DNA of 64,000 nucleotides from Bacteroidota bacterium (GTDB lineage Bacteria; Bacteroidota; Bacteroidia; UKL13-3), in the NCBI GenBank assembly GCA_027491085.1, contig JAIXWW010000015.1:1-64000 (forward strand), read 5' to 3'. Both the position numbers and the translations under genes were made by a program. The notes under the pieces were generated by a model that ran no database searches, was not told the origin of the DNA, and saw only the letters and a program-made list of their open reading frames with translations. Shown piece after piece: positions 43,477 through 52,754 of the stretch; the first letter of the stretch is position 1; the number at the start of each line of letters is the position of its first letter.

Positions 43477-43923
43477 TTATTCTGATATGACTGCCATAAT
43501 GCTATCAGCAAACGCTATTTGAGTTAATCCATTTTCATGCTCAATAAATATCTCTGATTTGCAGAAAATTAGTTTACTTCCAACTTTATATACATGCCCT
43601 TTAGCTATGAGTTTACTGCCTTTTCCCGGATTTATATAATTTACTTTTAAATCAACAGTTACCACTGATTGTTCTTTTTTTACTAAAGTAAAAGCTGCAA
43701 ATCCAGTAGTTATATCGGCCATAGTAGCGGTAACACCACCATGAACAAATCCCATTTGTTGTAAATGCTTTTTTTCTAAAGTCAAATGCATTTCAATATA
43801 GCCCGGTTCTATCTTATTAAAATAAAAACCAACATCTTGCATAAATAAATTCCCTTTTGATTTTTCTATTATTTTTTGTTCAAAATCAGGGTATAAAGGT
43901 TTCCAATCCAGGTTTTCTATCAT
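43477..43923 (-). CDS. PaaI-type hotdog thioesterase
   Basis: The 148-residue protein has the hotdog fold of acyl-CoA thioesterases, with HLQQMGFVHGGVTATMADITTGFAA (the HGG motif and catalytic Asp) followed by VVTVDLKVNYINPGKGSKLIAKG. Substrates may be phenylacetyl-CoA or general acyl-CoAs; the sequence does not decide. It is a single gene on the minus strand, divergent from the DUF3822 gene 64 bp away. Confidence 0.9.
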   Translation of the reverse strand: MIENLDWKPLYPDFEQKIIEKSKGNLFMQDVGFYFNKIEPGYIEMHLTLEKKHLQQMGFVHGGVTATMADITTGFAAFTLVKKEQSVVTVDLKVNYINPGKGSKLIAKGHVYKVGSKLIFCKSEIFIEHENGLTQIAFADSIMAVISE

Positions 43924-43987
43924 AATTATTAAAATTTATTTACGTTTATGGTTAAAATAAAATATTTTGCGAATGTAAGTCTCGCTC

Positions 43988-44860
43988 ATGCAAACTGAAA
44001 ATAAATTATCATTAGATATTAAACACTACATCGATAGTGACTATAGCGCTGAAAGTAATTTTCGCTACAAATATTATTTAGTAATTGCGCAAAATCAAAT
44101 GATTTCAGTGATAGCTGATGAACAAATTAATAGAATAGTATCAGTTAAGACTTACAGTAATAAGTTGATTTCTTTTTTAGACATGAGTTATAATGATTTA
44201 AAAGAATTTACTGAAATAACAGATGATTTTCTACCTGCTTATAAGTCCAAAACAGCCATAATAGCCAATGATTCGGGTATTCTTGTTCCTGATTCACTCA
44301 ATAATATCAATGAGCTAGAAGCTTATTATAAAATTAATAAAAATACTTTTGAAAATAGCCAAATCCTTTATAATAGGATTGATTTTCAAGGTATAGTAAA
44401 TGTTTTTAATATTAGAAATGAGATTTCGAAATTTATAAGGTTTAATATGCCTACTGCTGAAATTATTCATCAGTCATTATTATTTATAAAAGCTTGTAGT
44501 TACCTAAATTTTGAACCTTCAGCCAATAACTTATATCTGCATGTTAATGCTGATAGTATTGAATTATTACAATTTATTGATGGTAATTTAAACTTTTATA
44601 ATAGCTTTAAATTCGATAATCAAACAGATATTGTTTATTATATTCTAGCAGTGGCAGAACAATTGAATATTACCAACGACTTCAGATTAATAATATATGG
44701 TAATATAGAATCTAGTGATTCTTTGTTTGTGCTGTTAGGTAAATATTGTAAAAATATGCATTTGGGTAAACGTAATACCCGTTTTACGGTTCCAATGGCT
44801 TTAGAAAATGTGCCTGAACATTATTATTTTACAGCATTAAATGTTTTGCTTTGCGAATAA
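43988..44860 (+). CDS. DUF3822 family protein
   Basis: The 290-residue cytoplasmic protein has an ASKHA/actin-like appearance in two halves. It contains DSGILVPDSL, NELEAYYKIN, FNIRNEISKFIRFNMPTAEIIH and the C-terminal HYYFTALNVLLCE. DUF3822 proteins in this phylum lie directly before rsmD and coaD, as here, with a 10-bp overlap with rsmD. Their function is unknown. Position suggests co-regulation with ribosome or coenzyme A functions. Confidence 0.88.
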   Translation: MQTENKLSLDIKHYIDSDYSAESNFRYKYYLVIAQNQMISVIADEQINRIVSVKTYSNKLISFLDMSYNDLKEFTEITDDFLPAYKSKTAIIANDSGILVPDSLNNINELEAYYKINKNTFENSQILYNRIDFQGIVNVFNIRNEISKFIRFNMPTAEIIHQSLLFIKACSYLNFEPSANNLYLHVNADSIELLQFIDGNLNFYNSFKFDNQTDIVYYILAVAEQLNITNDFRLIIYGNIESSDSLFVLLGKYCKNMHLGKRNTRFTVPMALENVPEHYYFTALNVLLCE

Positions 44861-45390
44861 TAAGTGGCACCCATAAGGGAATTATTATCAATGCTCCCAA
44901 AGGCTTACCTGTAAGGCCTACAACGGATAGAGCTAAGGAAAGTCTCTTTAATATTTTGGAAAATAATTTTGATTTTGAGGGGCTTACTTGCCTTGACTTA
45001 TTCAGTGGAACAGGTAATGTAGCGTATGAATTTTGTAGTCGTGGAGCACAAAAAGTAGTAAGTGTTGATTTGGATTTCGGTTGTGTTAAATTCATAAAGG
45101 AAAGTATTACCAAACATCATTTTACTCAACTTACTGCCATTAAACGAGATGCTTTTACCTTTATAAATCAATGTTCCGATAAGTTTGATATTATTTTTGC
45201 AGATGCGCCATACGCATTAGATAAGCTCCCCGTTATTTCGTCACAAATTTTTGCTAAACAATTATTAAATGCTAAAGGTTGGCTTATTGTAGAACATCAA
45301 AGTAATTTAGATTTAAGTAATCAGAGCCATTTTTTTGAAAAAAGAAATTATGGACAATCAACTTTTAGTTTTTTTAAAAATACCATATAA
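44851..45390 (+). CDS. rsmD: 16S rRNA (guanine-966-N2)-methyltransferase RsmD
   Basis: The 179-residue enzyme starts RIISGTHKGIIINAPKGLPVRPTTDRAKESLFNIL, the RsmD N-terminus. The SAM-binding motif is CLDLFSGTGNVAYEFCSRGA, and the catalytic motif FADAPYAL is a D-A-P-Y version of the usual (D/N)PPY. The start codon is TTG at 44851, inside the 3' end of the DUF3822 gene, implying translational coupling. coaD follows 8 bp after its stop. Confidence 0.93.
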   Translation: MRIISGTHKGIIINAPKGLPVRPTTDRAKESLFNILENNFDFEGLTCLDLFSGTGNVAYEFCSRGAQKVVSVDLDFGCVKFIKESITKHHFTQLTAIKRDAFTFINQCSDKFDIIFADAPYALDKLPVISSQIFAKQLLNAKGWLIVEHQSNLDLSNQSHFFEKRNYGQSTFSFFKNTI

Positions 45391-45398
45391 TTACACCT

Positions 45399-45857
45399 AT
45401 GAAACGTATTGCATTATTTCCTGGAACTTTTGATCCTATTACCATAGGACATGCAAATATCATTGAGAGAGCATTACCTTTATTTGATGAAATTGTGGTT
45501 GGAATTGGTCATAATAGTTCTAAAAGTACACTTTTTACCATTGAACAAAGAACGAAATGGATTGAAGAAATTTTTGCTAATGAAGGAAAAGTAAAAGCTA
45601 TGGCCTACGAAGGGTTAACTGTAACTTTTTGTGAAAAAATCAATGCACAATACATTTTGCGTGGTATAAGAACTATGGCGGATTTTGATTACGAAAAGAA
45701 CATAGCGCAAATGAATAAAATTATTCACCCACAAACAGAAACTGTTTTCTTAATGTGTGATCCTGCTTACACTCCAATTAGTTCGTCTGTTGTGCGCGAT
45801 TTGATAAGAAATAATGGAGATACTTCGCAGTTTTTACCTAAAGAAATTAAATGGTAA
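45399..45857 (+). CDS. coaD: Phosphopantetheine adenylyltransferase
   Basis: CoaD makes dephospho-coenzyme A from 4'-phosphopantetheine and ATP. The 152-residue nucleotidyltransferase has ALFPGTFDPITIGHANIIERA (the T/H-x-G-H signature), ILRGIRTMADFDYE and the ATP-binding ISSSVVRDLIRNNGD. It is the third gene of the DUF3822-rsmD-coaD unit and is convergent with the membrane protein gene at 45867, only 9 bp away. Confidence 0.96.
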   Translation: MKRIALFPGTFDPITIGHANIIERALPLFDEIVVGIGHNSSKSTLFTIEQRTKWIEEIFANEGKVKAMAYEGLTVTFCEKINAQYILRGIRTMADFDYEKNIAQMNKIIHPQTETVFLMCDPAYTPISSSVVRDLIRNNGDTSQFLPKEIKW

Positions 45858-45866
45858 ACAGATTAT

Positions 45867-47372
45867 TTATCTGAGTTTTAACACAACATATTCATTGTTT
45901 TCATAGCACACTTGAATTTGATTGTATTTAGTTTTTACGCGAGCAGATTTTGCAATTAATATGTAATCAATTTCTTGGTATTGGTAGTTTGAAAAATTTA
46001 TGTTATAAAAACCTCTTACTGCCGAAGGTAAACAATCTAGTTTTTCAATTTTAGTAAAATCCATTCTGTAATACTTTTCCATGGCATTTTTCCATGCAAT
46101 TAAATAGTTGGTTTCATGTACGATTGCTTTGTAATTTATAGCAGTACTTCTTTGTGCTTCGCAATTGAAAGAATAATTGTTTGGAGGCGTTAAAAACAGA
46201 GCATTTTGCGGTGTGTTTTCTTTTATCCAATTATGTGTGTGTTGTAAACTATTTAATTTATTAAATGAGTAATTGTTAAATCTGTAGTTTTCCATTGTCA
46301 TTGCTAATATAAATAGGGCAATAACAGGGTAGGAGATAATTGAAATAATTTTCAAAAATTTTGATGGAACTACTTTTAATAAAATTATGCTACAAAATAA
46401 ACCCAACCAAACAGTGGTTTTATACCATTGAATTTTTCCAATATTGCTATTTGGATTGATATATAAGATAGCTGCTACTATCAAACAAATAATAACTACA
46501 CTTAAAATGATTGGCATAAAATGAGTGCGTTCAGCTTTGGCTTTAAAAACTAATATACCAATTGCTAATAAGGTAAATATGCCTGATAACGCATAATCTT
46601 TTACAGGGAAAAGTTTTGGTAAATAATGCAATGCACCTCGGTATTCAAATAAAATTTTATTGGCTTCAACTTGATTTGATGGGTTGTTTTGTGATTGATT
46701 TAAAAATACTGGAATTAAAATAAATAATGCCAAACCCAAAAAACTTAAACCAAAAGACAGGATGTTTTTTAAGTTGAATTGTTTAATAATTATTTGTTGG
46801 TAAATAATGTGAATGCCAATAATAAGTGCTACCTGCAAGCCAATTAAAGGTTGGAATAAAGCAGCTAAGCCGCACAAAAGTCCCGCAAATAAAAAGTTGT
46901 TTTTAAAATGCGCTATAAAAGCCCAAATACATAATGCTTCAGCTATGCTACTGCCAACTAACATATTATCTTGAAGATAATTACCACCAACTGTTAAATG
47001 TCGAAAAATGAAGAGGTAAAGTAAAACACCTAGCCATGTTTTAGAGGTATTGCTATAAAAATGATTTATTAAAGAATAAATTCCGGCAATAGAAACATAC
47101 AAGCATATAAAATAGATAATAAAGCAAGTTTGTGAAACCCCCATAAAAACAGAAAATACATATACCAACCAAACAAAATAATACCTTACTGTAAAAGTGT
47201 TATTGTAATAACTTAAAAAAAAATCGTTTGGGTAAAGTGAGGGATTAAGCTTTTGGTAAACTTGAGGTAAATGTTCCGCTTGGTCGCCAGTATTAAATAA
47301 ATAACCATTGCATAGTATATAAGCAATGGTTATTAAGAAAAATATTAAATATTTAGATTTGAGTGTTTTCAA
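45867..47372 (-). CDS. Polytopic membrane protein, possibly GT-C-like (DUF6798-like)
   Basis: The 501-residue protein has about eleven transmembrane helices. After the first helix comes a loop TGDQAEHLPQVYQKLNPSLYPNDFF, with a Gly-Asp pair resembling the Asp motif of GT-C transferases. LQDNMLVGSSIAEALCIWAF and LAALFQPLIGLQVAL lie further on. About 120 C-terminal residues form a soluble domain (HNWIKENTPQNALFLTPPNN). The pattern recalls DUF6798 or other GT-C-like transferases of unknown substrate. It follows the M1 peptidase gene on the same strand with a 10-bp gap. Confidence 0.65.
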   Translation of the reverse strand: MKTLKSKYLIFFLITIAYILCNGYLFNTGDQAEHLPQVYQKLNPSLYPNDFFLSYYNNTFTVRYYFVWLVYVFSVFMGVSQTCFIIYFICLYVSIAGIYSLINHFYSNTSKTWLGVLLYLFIFRHLTVGGNYLQDNMLVGSSIAEALCIWAFIAHFKNNFLFAGLLCGLAALFQPLIGLQVALIIGIHIIYQQIIIKQFNLKNILSFGLSFLGLALFILIPVFLNQSQNNPSNQVEANKILFEYRGALHYLPKLFPVKDYALSGIFTLLAIGILVFKAKAERTHFMPIILSVVIICLIVAAILYINPNSNIGKIQWYKTTVWLGLFCSIILLKVVPSKFLKIISIISYPVIALFILAMTMENYRFNNYSFNKLNSLQHTHNWIKENTPQNALFLTPPNNYSFNCEAQRSTAINYKAIVHETNYLIAWKNAMEKYYRMDFTKIEKLDCLPSAVRGFYNINFSNYQYQEIDYILIAKSARVKTKYNQIQVCYENNEYVVLKLR

Positions 47373-47382
47373 TAGAATTAAC

Positions 47383-49743
47383 CTATTTCTTTTCTTTGGC
47401 TTTTTGCATGAGGTTTAAATCACTGTTATCAAATCGGCCAACACGTTTGGTTTTGAATATGTCAAACCTGCTTTCCACTATTTGATTTGGCCAAGTATTA
47501 TTTTTTTCGTCTATATCGGCCGTTTCCTTGTATGGATCAATTAAAATTGATTTTACTTGTTTTGCTTTTGCAAATGTTTTGGTAAACTTCTGTTCGTTTT
47601 TACGCCAAATGTAAGCGCTAATGTATTCCGTTTCGCTTGTTTCATCGGTATAATTCCACTGAATAATAACGGGCATTACACAACCACCTTTATTAGAAAA
47701 ATGCAGTTCGTAATAAAAATTACTTTCGTATACAGCACTTTCTTCTGGCGTTAAAAGTGTAAGTCTTTCGTTTACGTTTTTGGTAACCGATTCGGGGTAA
47801 TCTTCAGTTTTAGTTTTGTTGTAATAATAAAAATCACGCAAAGTAGTATCTATATCTACATAAAAAGCCATGCCACTTTGTTTATTTCTTAGTTTTGAAA
47901 CATGTTGAAACTCCACTGGAATTTCTCTACGTTTAATGGTCTCCATTTTTTCAGGAACCACTGTGGTATTGTTTACTCTGATCAAACTTACTGAATCTAA
48001 GCTGATATCCACAGGGTCAATATCGTAAAACCAACCTCTCCAAAACCAATCTAAATCTACTCCTGAAGCATCTTCCATGGTGCGATAAAAATCTGATGGA
48101 GTTGGGTGTTTAAATTGCCAACGCTGCGCATATTGTTTAAAGGCAAAATCAAATAATTCTCTGCCCATTACTGTTTCGCGCAAAATATTTAAAGCAGTAG
48201 CTGGTTTTCCATAAGCATTTGCACCAAAATTATTGATGTTTTCGCTATTGGTCATTATAGGTTCTAGTTGGTCTTTGCTCAATCGCATATAATCCACTAT
48301 TTTATGAGCAGGTCCACGGCTACTAGGGTAATTGTTATCAAATTCTTGTTCTGTTAAAAACTGTACAAAAGTGTTTAAACCTTCGTCCATCCAACTCCAT
48401 TGACGTTCATCGCTATTAATAATCATTGGGAAAAAGTTATGACCAACTTCGTGTATAATTACACCAATCATCCCATATTTGGTGCGCTCTGTATAAGTTC
48501 CATCAGTTTCTGTTCTGCCATAATTAAAGCAAATCATAGGGTATTCCATTCCGCTTGCAGCTTCTACACTTATCGCGGTTGGATAAGGATAATTTACGGT
48601 GAATTTAGAATATGTTTTAATGGTATGTGCTACTACTTTAGTTGAGTATTTGCTATATAACGCATAAGATTCTTTAGGATAATAACTCATACACATTACA
48701 TTTTTTTCGCCTTGTTTTATTGCCATGGCATCCCACACAAATTTGCGAGAGCTTCCCCAAGCAAAATCGCGTACATTTTCGGCTGTATAAATCCAAGTTT
48801 TGTAATTGGTTTTATCAGGATTGGCTTCTTTGGCTTTAGCTTCATCAAGGGTTACTATTTCAATTGGGCTATTAGCACTTTGCGCTTTTTTCCATTTGGC
48901 TAATTGCTCAGCAGTTAATACTTGTTCGTAGTTTTTACAAACACCAGTTGAAGCAATTATGTGGTCGGCAGGTACTTTCATTTTTACTTTAAAATCGCCA
49001 AAAGCTAACGAAAACTCTCCTCTTCCAGTAAATTGTTTGTTGTTCCATCCACCATAATCGTTGTACACACACATACGCGGGTACCATTGAGAAATAGTAA
49101 ATAAACAATTGCCATTATCTTCAAAAAATTCGTATCCACCTCTGCCACCAATTTTCATGCGTTCAGGAATTTTATAGTTCCATTTAATTTTAAATACAAA
49201 TTTACCTTTGCTTTTTAAAACCTTAGGTAAATCAATGCGCATCATGGTATTGTTAATTGTGTATGGTAAATTATTACCTAAACTATCTGTTACAGATATA
49301 ATATTTACGCCATAGCCATCCAATTTTTTCTTTACATCTAGCCCAGATAATTCCACATCTGTAATTGGTTTAGAAATTTTACTTCCATCAAAGTAGTTTG
49401 ATTCAGTTTTAACATGATGTTCGTTTTCATCTAATTGCAACCATAAATAATTTAAATTATCGGGCGAATTATTGAAATAAGTAATTTTCTCTGAACCTTC
49501 AAGTTTTAATTCTTTTTCGTTTAAAAATGCATCTATTTCATAATTGGCCTTTTGTTGCCAATATTGATTGCCTGGTGCGCCCGAAGCAGTTCTAAAATTA
49601 TTGGCATCTGGCAAAATGGTTCCTAATTGTTCAAACTTGTTTCCATGGTTCGATTTTGGATTGTTTTGAATGTTTTGTGCAAAACACCAATTAACTGAAA
49701 CAATAGAAACAAATGATAGAAGTAGTTTTTTATACATATTCAA
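47383..49743 (-). CDS. M1 family metallopeptidase, exported
   Basis: The 786-residue protein has a signal peptide (about 1-22, ending CFAQ), an N-terminal beta domain (about 60-290) and a gluzincin domain. The zinc motif is HEVGH (431-435) with Glu454 18 residues after the second His (SWMDEG). The exopeptidase motif is SGMEYPMICF in place of GAMEN. The last 200 residues are beta-rich and lack a type IX sorting tail. It should remove N-terminal residues from peptides in the periplasm. It is followed closely by the 501-residue membrane protein gene. Confidence 0.93.
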   Translation of the reverse strand: MNMYKKLLLSFVSIVSVNWCFAQNIQNNPKSNHGNKFEQLGTILPDANNFRTASGAPGNQYWQQKANYEIDAFLNEKELKLEGSEKITYFNNSPDNLNYLWLQLDENEHHVKTESNYFDGSKISKPITDVELSGLDVKKKLDGYGVNIISVTDSLGNNLPYTINNTMMRIDLPKVLKSKGKFVFKIKWNYKIPERMKIGGRGGYEFFEDNGNCLFTISQWYPRMCVYNDYGGWNNKQFTGRGEFSLAFGDFKVKMKVPADHIIASTGVCKNYEQVLTAEQLAKWKKAQSANSPIEIVTLDEAKAKEANPDKTNYKTWIYTAENVRDFAWGSSRKFVWDAMAIKQGEKNVMCMSYYPKESYALYSKYSTKVVAHTIKTYSKFTVNYPYPTAISVEAASGMEYPMICFNYGRTETDGTYTERTKYGMIGVIIHEVGHNFFPMIINSDERQWSWMDEGLNTFVQFLTEQEFDNNYPSSRGPAHKIVDYMRLSKDQLEPIMTNSENINNFGANAYGKPATALNILRETVMGRELFDFAFKQYAQRWQFKHPTPSDFYRTMEDASGVDLDWFWRGWFYDIDPVDISLDSVSLIRVNNTTVVPEKMETIKRREIPVEFQHVSKLRNKQSGMAFYVDIDTTLRDFYYYNKTKTEDYPESVTKNVNERLTLLTPEESAVYESNFYYELHFSNKGGCVMPVIIQWNYTDETSETEYISAYIWRKNEQKFTKTFAKAKQVKSILIDPYKETADIDEKNNTWPNQIVESRFDIFKTKRVGRFDNSDLNLMQKAKEKK

Positions 49744-49812
49744 ATTCTAATTTTTGAGTAAAGCACAACAATAATAAAATTTATTGAATGATAAGCAGAT
49801 TCAGTTCCTGAT

Positions 49813-50496
49813 TTAATTGTTAAAATAGTTATTTAAAAATACATCGTCATCCGAAATTTTGCCTACCACTTTGTAATCTGACTTTTCTAAAACCACCGAT
49901 TCTGATGCTTTTTCATTGACTACACAAAACGGAAATCGGCCACTGGCGTGGATAAAGCGCACTTCGTTATTAGAGTCAATATAAATAAAACCGGTATGAT
50001 TATCTAACCCAATGATGTAAATTCCTTTCCCTTTTTTGGTGATGCCGTTTATAAAATTTTGCAAACTAAGGCTGTTAAAATGTGTAATATTTTGTTTTTG
50101 CACCAAGCTTCGTATCATTTCTTCCGATGCACATTGAGCTAATTTTACCCTATTTAGTTTAACACCCGCATGGCTTAAAGTGGTGGTTACAAAATAGCCG
50201 CAAGCTATACTTCCATCGCCAGGAGTGGTGGTGTTTCCATAAAACGACCAACGTGTTCCATACCAAAATGGAAAAATATGTTTGGTGAGTGTATTGATTA
50301 AAAACTGCTGCTGTTTTTGTTTGGATAATTTTCCAAATTCAGTTTTTTGAGATTTTATATTATTTAGCTCTTTTTCATACTTTTTGGGCGTAAAATAAAA
50401 GGCATGATAACCCGGCAAAATGGCTCTGTAAGGCGAAAACCAAATAATAATAATTAGCAAAAAGAAAGTAATTAAAATATAGTTTATTGTTCTCAT
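49813..50496 (-). CDS. Exported protein with NlpC/P60-like Cys-His-His pattern
   Basis: The 227-residue protein has one N-terminal hydrophobic segment (about 5-22) that may be an anchor or signal. The central part reads PGDGSIACGYFVTTTLSHAG, then IYIIGLDNHTGFIYID, then VRFIHASG. Cys followed by two His at these positions matches the papain-like NlpC/P60 catalytic order. If so, it is a peptidoglycan or amide hydrolase facing the periplasm. The fold assignment is an inference from these short motifs. It is a single gene, 69 bp upstream of the M1 peptidase gene. Confidence 0.65.
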   Translation of the reverse strand: MRTINYILITFFLLIIIIWFSPYRAILPGYHAFYFTPKKYEKELNNIKSQKTEFGKLSKQKQQQFLINTLTKHIFPFWYGTRWSFYGNTTTPGDGSIACGYFVTTTLSHAGVKLNRVKLAQCASEEMIRSLVQKQNITHFNSLSLQNFINGITKKGKGIYIIGLDNHTGFIYIDSNNEVRFIHASGRFPFCVVNEKASESVVLEKSDYKVVGKISDDDVFLNNYFNN

Positions 50497-50617
50497 AACA
50501 AAAACATTTTAGCAAGCGTGTTCTCCAATTATTGACCTAAAAGACTTTTGGATTAGAATGATTATTTTCAAAAATGGATATCAGAATAATTTCTATAAAG
50601 AATAAAAATAATTAAAT

Positions 50618-51400
50618 CTATTTAAAGGTTGATTTGCTTTCGTTCCAAATGGCATCCATTTCGTCTAGTGTCATGTCTATCATATTTTTATTAAGCTGCT
50701 TTGCTTTTTCTTCGATATACATAAACCTATTTCTGAATTTTTTATTGGTGTATTCCAATGCATCATCGGGGTTTATGCCATTTTTTCGTGCTAAGTTTAC
50801 CAATGCAAAAAGTAAATCGCCAAACTCTTTTTCGGTTTTTTCTTTGTTGTTTGGCTTTGCCAATTCAGTTTTAAACTCTTCTAACTCTTCGGTAATTTTA
50901 CCCCAAACTTGGTCGGCAGTTTCCCAATCAAAGCCTACTTGCGCAGCTTTTTCTTGTATGCGGTAAGCTTTTACCAAACTAGGAATGCCATTGCTCACAC
51001 CACTTAATACCGATTTATTCCCCTCTTTCAGTTTTATTTGCTCCCAGTTTTCTTTTACTTGTTCTTCGGTTTCAGCTTTTACATCGCCATAAATATGTGG
51101 GTGGCGAACAATTAATTTATCGCATAAGGTGTTTAACACATCTGCTATATCGAAATGATTGGTTTCGCTGGCTATTTTGGCATAAAAAATAATATGTAAC
51201 AATACATCACCTAACTCTTTTTTTAACTCAGGTAAATCATTGTTTAAAATAGCTTCGCTTAATTCGTAAGTTTCTTCAATGGTTAAATGGCGCAAACTTT
51301 CTAAAGTTTGTTTTTTATCCCAAGGGCATTTGGCTCTCAAATCGTCCATAATTTCTAAAGTACGCTCAAAAGCCTTTAATTTATCTTGTATCGAATTCAT
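50618..51400 (-). CDS. mazG: Nucleoside triphosphate pyrophosphohydrolase MazG
   Basis: MazG hydrolyses NTPs and dNTPs, helping remove non-canonical or excess nucleotides. The 260-residue protein has the two tandem MazG domains: LRAKCPWDKKQTLESLRHLTIEETYEL with ELGDVLLHIIFYAKIA, and EELEEFKTEL with EKEFGDLLFALVNLARKNGINPDDAL. The Glu-x-x-Glu and Glu-x-x-Asp metal-binding patterns are visible in both. It is divergent from rpsF, 183 bp away. Confidence 0.95.
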   Translation of the reverse strand: MNSIQDKLKAFERTLEIMDDLRAKCPWDKKQTLESLRHLTIEETYELSEAILNNDLPELKKELGDVLLHIIFYAKIASETNHFDIADVLNTLCDKLIVRHPHIYGDVKAETEEQVKENWEQIKLKEGNKSVLSGVSNGIPSLVKAYRIQEKAAQVGFDWETADQVWGKITEELEEFKTELAKPNNKEKTEKEFGDLLFALVNLARKNGINPDDALEYTNKKFRNRFMYIEEKAKQLNKNMIDMTLDEMDAIWNESKSTFK

Positions 51401-51520
51401 GTTTTTATTTTTGCAGCGGTCAAATATAGAAAATTACAGCATTAAAGGTAGATTTGCTTCATTCTTAGTATTGTAAAATTGGTTAATAGACCACAAAAAA
51501 CACTTTTTTTTGAATAAAGG

Positions 51521-51551
51521 TTTGCATTACTAAATAAAATTTCTATTTTCG
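51521..51551 (+). promoter_or_regulatory. Promoter of the rpsF-rpsR-rplI operon
   Basis: TTTG at 51521-51524, 19 bp spacer, then TATTTTCG at 51544-51551, one base off TAnnTTTG. Spacing and position (32 bp before the rpsF ATG) match Bacteroidota housekeeping promoters. Confidence 0.75.
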
Positions 51552-51583
51552 CAGCCCAAAATTTTTAAAAATAACAGTTTAAA

Positions 51584-51997
51584 ATGGCAACCAAAACAAC
51601 AAAAACTAAAGAAGAGAGTGTTGTCCTTAACAACTATGAGTCTGTGATTATTTTCACACCCGTACTCTCTGAAGAACAGCTGAAAGACGCTGTAGCCAAA
51701 TACCGTAAATTAATTACGGACAATGGCGGAGAGCTGATTCATGAAGAAAACTGGGGGTTAACCAAATTGGCTTACCCTATTCAAAAGAAAAGTACAGGCT
51801 TTTACCACATTTATGAGTACAAAGCACCAGCTTCTTTTGTAAGTACCTTCGAATTAGCTTTCAGACGTGATGAGCGCATTATGCGTTTCTTATCAACAGT
51901 TTTAGATAAACACGCAATTCATTACAACGTACGTAAACGTAATGGCGAGTTTAATCAAGGCAAAAATTCACCTAAACAACAGGAGGCTAAAAAGTAA
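51584..51997 (+). CDS. rpsF: Small ribosomal subunit protein bS6
   Basis: The 137-residue protein matches bS6: NNYESVIIFTPVLSEEQLKDAV, NWGLTKLAYPIQKKSTGFYHIYEYKA and ERIMRFLSTVLDKHA. A non-conserved N-terminal extension (about 16 residues) and a Gln/Lys-rich tail are added. bS6 pairs with bS18 on the 30S platform. Its last codons contain a strong AGGAGG sequence that precedes rpsR, and its stop codon overlaps the rpsR start (TAATG). Confidence 0.96.
   Translation: MATKTTKTKEESVVLNNYESVIIFTPVLSEEQLKDAVAKYRKLITDNGGELIHEENWGLTKLAYPIQKKSTGFYHIYEYKAPASFVSTFELAFRRDERIMRFLSTVLDKHAIHYNVRKRNGEFNQGKNSPKQQEAKK
51981..51986 (+). promoter_or_regulatory. Strong Shine-Dalgarno sequence of rpsR
   Basis: AGGAGG lies 10 bp before the rpsR ATG, inside the 3' end of rpsF (codons for Gln-Glu-Ala). 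Strong Shine-Dalgarno sequences are rare in this phylum. A weaker AAGGAG (52285-52290) lies 11 bp before rplI. Confidence 0.6.
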
Positions 51998-52275
51998 TGG
52001 CAAAACCACAAAACAAATATACTGGTTCGTCAGTATTTAATACTACGCCAGATGCTACACAACGCAAAAAATACTGTCGTTTTAAAAAGAATGGTATCAA
52101 ATATATTGATTATAAAGATGCTAACTTCTTATTGAAATTTGTAAACGATCAAGGTAAAATTTTGCCTCGTAGATTAACAGGTACTTCTTTAAAATACCAA
52201 CGTAAAATATCTCAAGCCGTTAAACGTGCTCGTCATATTGCAGTTTTACCTTTTACAGGAGATATGATTAAATAA
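51997..52275 (+). CDS. rpsR: Small ribosomal subunit protein bS18
   Basis: The 92-residue protein shows KKYCRFKKNGIKYIDYKDANFLLKFVNDQGKILPRRLTGTSLKYQRKISQAVKRARHIAVLPF, the bS18 signature. In Bacteroidota, bS18 with bS6 and bS21 helps cover the 3' end of 16S rRNA. Its start overlaps the rpsF stop. rplI follows after 26 bp. Confidence 0.97.
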   Translation: MAKPQNKYTGSSVFNTTPDATQRKKYCRFKKNGIKYIDYKDANFLLKFVNDQGKILPRRLTGTSLKYQRKISQAVKRARHIAVLPFTGDMIK

Positions 52276-52301
52276 TTTAAATTGAAGGAGAAACAACAGA
52301 G

Positions 52302-52742
52302 ATGAAAATTATTTTAAAAGAAAACATGAAAAACCTTGGAAAACAAGGTGAAGTAGTAATGGTTAAAGATGGTTACGCAAACAACTTTTTGTTCCCTAAA
52401 GGTATGGCTATTTTAGCTACTCCTGGTAACATTAAGATGATGGAAGAAAACAACCGTCAAGGTGCTATGAAGCGCGAGAAAATGAAAGCTGATGCTTTAG
52501 CTACAAGCGAAAGTATGAAAGATATGGTTATCACTATTGCTACTAAAGCAGGTGCTAACGGTAAAATCTTCGGTTCAATTACTCCACTTCAAGTAGCTCA
52601 AGCGCTTAAAGTTAAAGGTTACGAAATCGATAGACGTAAAATTGAAATTGATGATGTTAAAGTATTAGGTAGCTACGAAGCTATTGTAAACTTACATCGC
52701 GAAGTTTCGGTTACTATTAAAGTTGAAGTAGTATCAGAATAA
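52302..52742 (+). CDS. rplI: Large ribosomal subunit protein bL9
   Basis: The 146-residue protein has the bL9 N-domain (MKIILKENMKNLGKQGEVVMVKDGYANNFLFPKGMA), the long connecting helix and the C-domain (FGSITPLQVAQALKVKGYEIDRRKIEI). It is the third gene of the rpsF operon, which ends at a terminator. Confidence 0.97.
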   Translation: MKIILKENMKNLGKQGEVVMVKDGYANNFLFPKGMAILATPGNIKMMEENNRQGAMKREKMKADALATSESMKDMVITIATKAGANGKIFGSITPLQVAQALKVKGYEIDRRKIEIDDVKVLGSYEAIVNLHREVSVTIKVEVVSE

Positions 52743-52754
52743 TACATTGAAAGT

